From Treponema sp. (GTDB lineage Bacteria > Spirochaetota > Spirochaetia > Treponematales > Breznakiellaceae), in assembly GCA_031278755.1 (NCBI GenBank), contig JAITJV010000322.1, positions 1 to 8,227 of the forward strand: a DNA stretch of 8,227 bases, given 5' to 3'. Positions 6,808-8,227 of this stretch are shown here, one piece after another. The first letter of the stretch is position 1; each line of letters starts with the position of its first letter. The notes beneath the pieces were generated by a model, which saw nothing but the letters and a program-made list of their open reading frames with translations, was not told where the DNA came from and did not search any database. Position numbers and translations under genes: made by a program.

Positions 6808-6822
6808 TGACAATTTTTGTCA
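6808..6822. promoter_or_regulatory. Perfect palindrome upstream of the meta promoter (putative operator)
   Basis: TGACAATTTTTGTCA is a perfect 15-bp palindrome (TGACAA-TTT-TTGTCA) centred at 6815, about 50 bp upstream of the expected start. The half-site TTGTCA also occurs at 6793-6798, overlapping the -35. Three copies of one half-site around a promoter suggest a dimeric regulator. I do not recognise the motif as FNR, CRP, Fur or LexA. Confidence 0.6.
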
Positions 6823-6850
6823 GAAATACTTGTGCAAAGCAGTAAACTAT

Positions 6851-6876
6851 TATTAAGTAAAAATATTAAGTGAAAA
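6851..6876. repeat. 13-bp tandem direct repeat, two copies
   Basis: TATTAAGTAAAAA (6851-6863) is followed immediately by TATTAAGTGAAAA (6864-6876), 12 of 13 identical. It lies in an AT-rich patch roughly 90-110 bp upstream of the meta-operon start and 125-150 bp upstream of the pyrB leader. It could be an activator site or UP-type element. Confidence 0.7.
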
Positions 6877-6892
6877 CGACAACACGGGGGCA

Positions 6893-6926
6893 GGCCGGGA
6901 CAACGGCCCGGCCGCAGGGGGGCCGG
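6893..6926. other. GC-rich patch with mutually exclusive hairpins
   Basis: CCCGGCC (6907-6913) can pair with GGCCGGG (6893-6899). Its CCGGCC part (6908-6913) can instead pair with GGCCGG (6921-6926). Both loops are 7 nt. No T-run follows on either strand, so it is not an ordinary terminator. The patch sits inside a very GC-rich block (about 6885-6975) between AT-rich promoter regions. No convincing gene is seen in it. Confidence 0.4.
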
Positions 6927-6975
6927 ACAAAAAATGCGGCGGCGCCGGGCGCGGGTTTGGAAACAGGCCCCCCTC

Positions 6976-7005
6976 ATGACCTTGCCGCTCCGGTTTTTTT
7001 ATGAT
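6976..7005 (+). promoter_or_regulatory. Probable pyrB promoter
   Basis: A -10 TATGAT (7000-7005, five of six to consensus) is preceded by ATGACC (6976-6981, four of six) at 18 bp. An alternative pairing is TTGCCG (6982-6987) with TAGGCT (7005-7010) at 17 bp, which is weaker. Transcription would begin near 7012 in a T-rich sequence. Confidence 0.5.
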
Positions 7006-7016
7006 AGGCTCTTTTC

Positions 7017-7058
7017 ATGAAGTTTTTTTGCCGCTTTAATTCAACGTGGACTTTATAA
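7017..7058 (+). CDS. Putative pyrB leader peptide (13 aa)
   Basis: The ORF reads MKFFCRFNSTWTL and its TAA (7056-7058) abuts the first base of the attenuator stem (7059). A run of seven T lies at 7023-7029 within it. This is the arrangement expected for pyrBI/pyrE-type attenuation. When UTP is scarce, polymerase pauses on the U-rich leader and the translating ribosome catches up and covers the 5' arm, so the terminator does not form. The ribosome site is weak (TAGG near 7005-7008), and with the proposed promoter the leader would be almost leaderless. That is the main weakness. Confidence 0.5.
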   Translation: MKFFCRFNSTWTL

Positions 7059-7084
7059 ACCGCCTTTTGGGGCGGTCTTTTTTT
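7059..7084 (+). terminator. Intrinsic attenuator upstream of pyrB
   Basis: ACCGCC (7059-7064) pairs with GGCGGT (7071-7076) across a 6-nt loop, followed by one C and seven T (7078-7084). It ends 10 bases before the pyrB Shine-Dalgarno. There is no gene immediately upstream on this strand to terminate, so its position marks it as an attenuator for pyrB. I see no PyrR-box consensus in the leader. Confidence 0.85.
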
Positions 7085-7103
7085 GCGTCTTACGGGAGGG
7101 AGC

Positions 7104-8117
7104 ATGCTTACGGGAAGATCCCTTATTGAACCGCTCAATTTTACCATTGAGGAAATGGACGGGCTTTTCAGCCTGGCTGAAAGGATAGAGGAAGACGGGG
7201 CGTATCTCAGGGACAGTTGCAGGGGGAAGCTCCTTGCGACCCTTTTTTTTGAGCCGAGCACGAGGACGCGGCTTTCGTTCGAAGCGGCGATGCTGAGGCT
7301 GGGGGGGAGCTGCCTTGGTTTTGCCGAGCCGTCTTCCAGTTCGGCGGCAAAGGGGGAAAGCCTTGCCGATACGATCAAGACTGTTTCCTGCTATGCGGAC
7401 GCCATCGTCATGCGCAACCCCAAGGAGGGGGCCGCCCTGCTGGCTTCCCGCGTTTCCCCGGTGCCTGTGATCAACGCGGGCGACGGAGGCCACCACCACC
7501 CCACCCAGACGCTGACCGACCTTCTTACGATCAGGCGGCTCCGGGGGAACAGGCGCGAGGCGGGGGGCATCGGCGGACTGACCGTGGGCTTCTGCGGAGA
7601 CCTGAAATTCGGGAGGACCGTTCATTCGCTTGCGAAGGCCCTTGTCCGCCATGAAAAGATCGCCATGGTGTTTATTTCGCCCGCGGAACTGAGGGCCCCT
7701 GAATACATTACGCGGCAGCTTGAAAAAGAGCATGTTGAATTTACGGAGACGGGAAACCTTGAAGAAGTCATTGGAGATCTCGACGTCCTTTACATGACGC
7801 GGGTACAGCGGGAACGTTTCTTCAACGAGGAGGATTACATACGCCTCAAGGATATCTATGTGCTTGACAGGGAAAAAATGAAAAACGCAAAGCAAGACCT
7901 TATCGTCCTCCATCCCCTTCCGCGGGTAAACGAGATTGCCCCCGAAGTCGACGCCGATCCCCGGGCCGCGTACTTTAAGCAGGCCAGATACGGCATGTAC
8001 GTGCGCATGGCCCTGCTGTCGTCAATTCTCGGCGCCGCGCCCGGCGCCGTTCCGGACGGCAAGGCGGCCCCCGGCGGCTTTTCGCCCCCCGGCGGCAAAG
8101 GAGCGGCTTCATGCTGA
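7104..8117 (+). CDS. pyrB: Aspartate carbamoyltransferase catalytic subunit
   Basis: Condenses carbamoyl phosphate with L-aspartate to N-carbamoylaspartate, the committed step of pyrimidine synthesis. The 337-residue protein has the carbamoyl-phosphate motif PSTRTR (51-56), the 80s-loop [10 protein letters not shown] (77-86) with Lys83, HPTQTL with His132, [16 protein letters not shown] (165-180), YMTRVQRER and [10 protein letters not shown]. All active-site motifs are present. The ATG at 7104 is preceded by GGGAGGG (7094-7100); a TTG 21 bases earlier lies at the T-run of the attenuator and is not used here. The core ends near residue 310. A 27-residue Gly/Pro/Ala-rich tail follows that E. 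coli PyrB (311 aa) lacks, and it runs into the overlapping pyrI start. PyrI next door indicates the allosteric class B holoenzyme. Confidence 0.97.
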   Translation: MLTGRSLIEPLNFTIEEMDGLFSLAERIEEDGAYLRDSCRGKLLATLFFEPSTRTRLSFEAAMLRLGGSCLGFAEPSSSSAAKGESLADTIKTVSCYADAIVMRNPKEGAALLASRVSPVPVINAGDGGHHHPTQTLTDLLTIRRLRGNRREAGGIGGLTVGFCGDLKFGRTVHSLAKALVRHEKIAMVFISPAELRAPEYITRQLEKEHVEFTETGNLEEVIGDLDVLYMTRVQRERFFNEEDYIRLKDIYVLDREKMKNAKQDLIVLHPLPRVNEIAPEVDADPRAAYFKQARYGMYVRMALLSSILGAAPGAVPDGKAAPGGFSPPGGKGAASC

Positions 8118-8227
8118 ATATAGACAAGATAAAAAACGGCGTCGTCATCGATCATATCAAGGCGGGGCTGGGTATACGGGTGTTCAACTGGCTCGGCCTT
8201 GACAGGGCGCCGTACACCGTCGCCTTT
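8111..8227 (+). CDS. pyrI: Aspartate carbamoyltransferase regulatory subunit, N-terminal part
   Basis: The first 39 codons are present; the rest is beyond the window. The residues begin [19 protein letters not shown] (1-19) and continue through a [14 protein letters not shown] segment. The [10 protein letters not shown] block is the hallmark PyrI N-terminal nucleotide-binding region (E. coli IKRGTVIDHI). PyrI binds CTP/ATP/UTP effectors and links catalytic trimers through a C-terminal zinc domain that is not visible here. The ATG at 8111 overlaps the pyrB stop by 7 bp in the -1 frame, with AAAGGAG (8098-8104) as ribosome site, so translation is probably coupled. Confidence 0.93.
   Translation, partial: MLNIDKIKNGVVIDHIKAGLGIRVFNWLGLDRAPYTVAF

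Noticed and set aside
6738..6977. Minus-strand 79-codon ORF in the divergent control region
   Set aside because: It contains the meta-operon promoter and operators and a Cys/Arg-rich start encoded by a GC-rich hairpin patch. No ribosome site or homology is visible.
7083..7103. TTG start giving pyrB seven extra residues
   Set aside because: The TTG overlaps the attenuator T-run, while the ATG at 7104 has a strong GGGAGGG at proper spacing and matches the usual PyrB N-terminus.
7053..7913. Minus-strand ORF of 286 codons opposite pyrB
   Set aside because: It is antisense to pyrB and its product is a basic low-complexity sequence without motifs.
1..8227. Mobile elements, CRISPR arrays, tRNA or rRNA genes
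   Set aside because: No transposase, spaced repeat array, attachment-site duplication or RNA-gene signature was seen; the only structured RNA recognised is the FMN riboswitch.

Overview
The window holds an aromatic ring-cleavage operon flanked by housekeeping and regulatory elements. Base composition is moderately GC-rich and genes are tightly packed. All genes between about 273 and 6728 lie on the minus strand; the pyrimidine genes at the right end are on the plus strand. The organism cannot be named from sequence alone. The set (a complete catechol meta-pathway, pyrB next to a separate pyrI, an FGGY kinase, an FMN riboswitch) fits what I recall of termite-gut Treponema such as T. primitia, for which catechol 2,3-dioxygenase and meta-pathway genes have been reported. 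This is a moderate-confidence guess from memory; a clostridial or proteobacterial source is not excluded.

Layout, left to right. Positions 1-118 carry most of an FMN (RFN) riboswitch on the minus strand. It points to a riboflavin synthesis or uptake gene left of the window and has its own upstream promoter (162-190). Positions 273-1727 encode a FGGY sugar kinase with its own promoter and a very short 5' leader. A strong intrinsic terminator (1796-1828) separates it from the operon upstream. From 6728 leftward to 1852 is one operon: 2-hydroxymuconate-semialdehyde hydrolase, 2-oxopent-4-enoate hydratase, acylating acetaldehyde dehydrogenase, 4-hydroxy-2-oxovalerate aldolase, XylT-type [2Fe-2S] ferredoxin and catechol 2,3-dioxygenase. 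Positions 6729-7103 form a divergent control region. It contains a near-consensus promoter and dyads for the meta operon, a 13-bp tandem repeat, a GC-rich hairpin patch, and a pyrB leader with a short peptide ORF and an intrinsic attenuator. pyrB (7104-8117) and the start of pyrI (from 8111) follow on the plus strand.

How the genes work together: the dioxygenase opens catechol with O2 and the ferredoxin can re-reduce its iron after oxidative inactivation. The hydrolase then releases formate and 2-hydroxypenta-2,4-dienoate. The hydratase makes 4-hydroxy-2-oxovalerate, the aldolase cleaves it to pyruvate and acetaldehyde, and the dehydrogenase converts the acetaldehyde to acetyl-CoA. Only the hydrolytic branch is present. 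No oxalocrotonate-branch gene, ring hydroxylase, transporter or dedicated regulator lies in the window. The pyr genes encode aspartate transcarbamoylase and look controlled by UTP-sensitive attenuation. The most interesting points are an O2-dependent pathway in what may be an anaerobe's genome, the structured promoter region of that operon, the pyrB attenuator, the PyrB tail overlapping pyrI, and an FMN riboswitch with a disrupted 5' stem.
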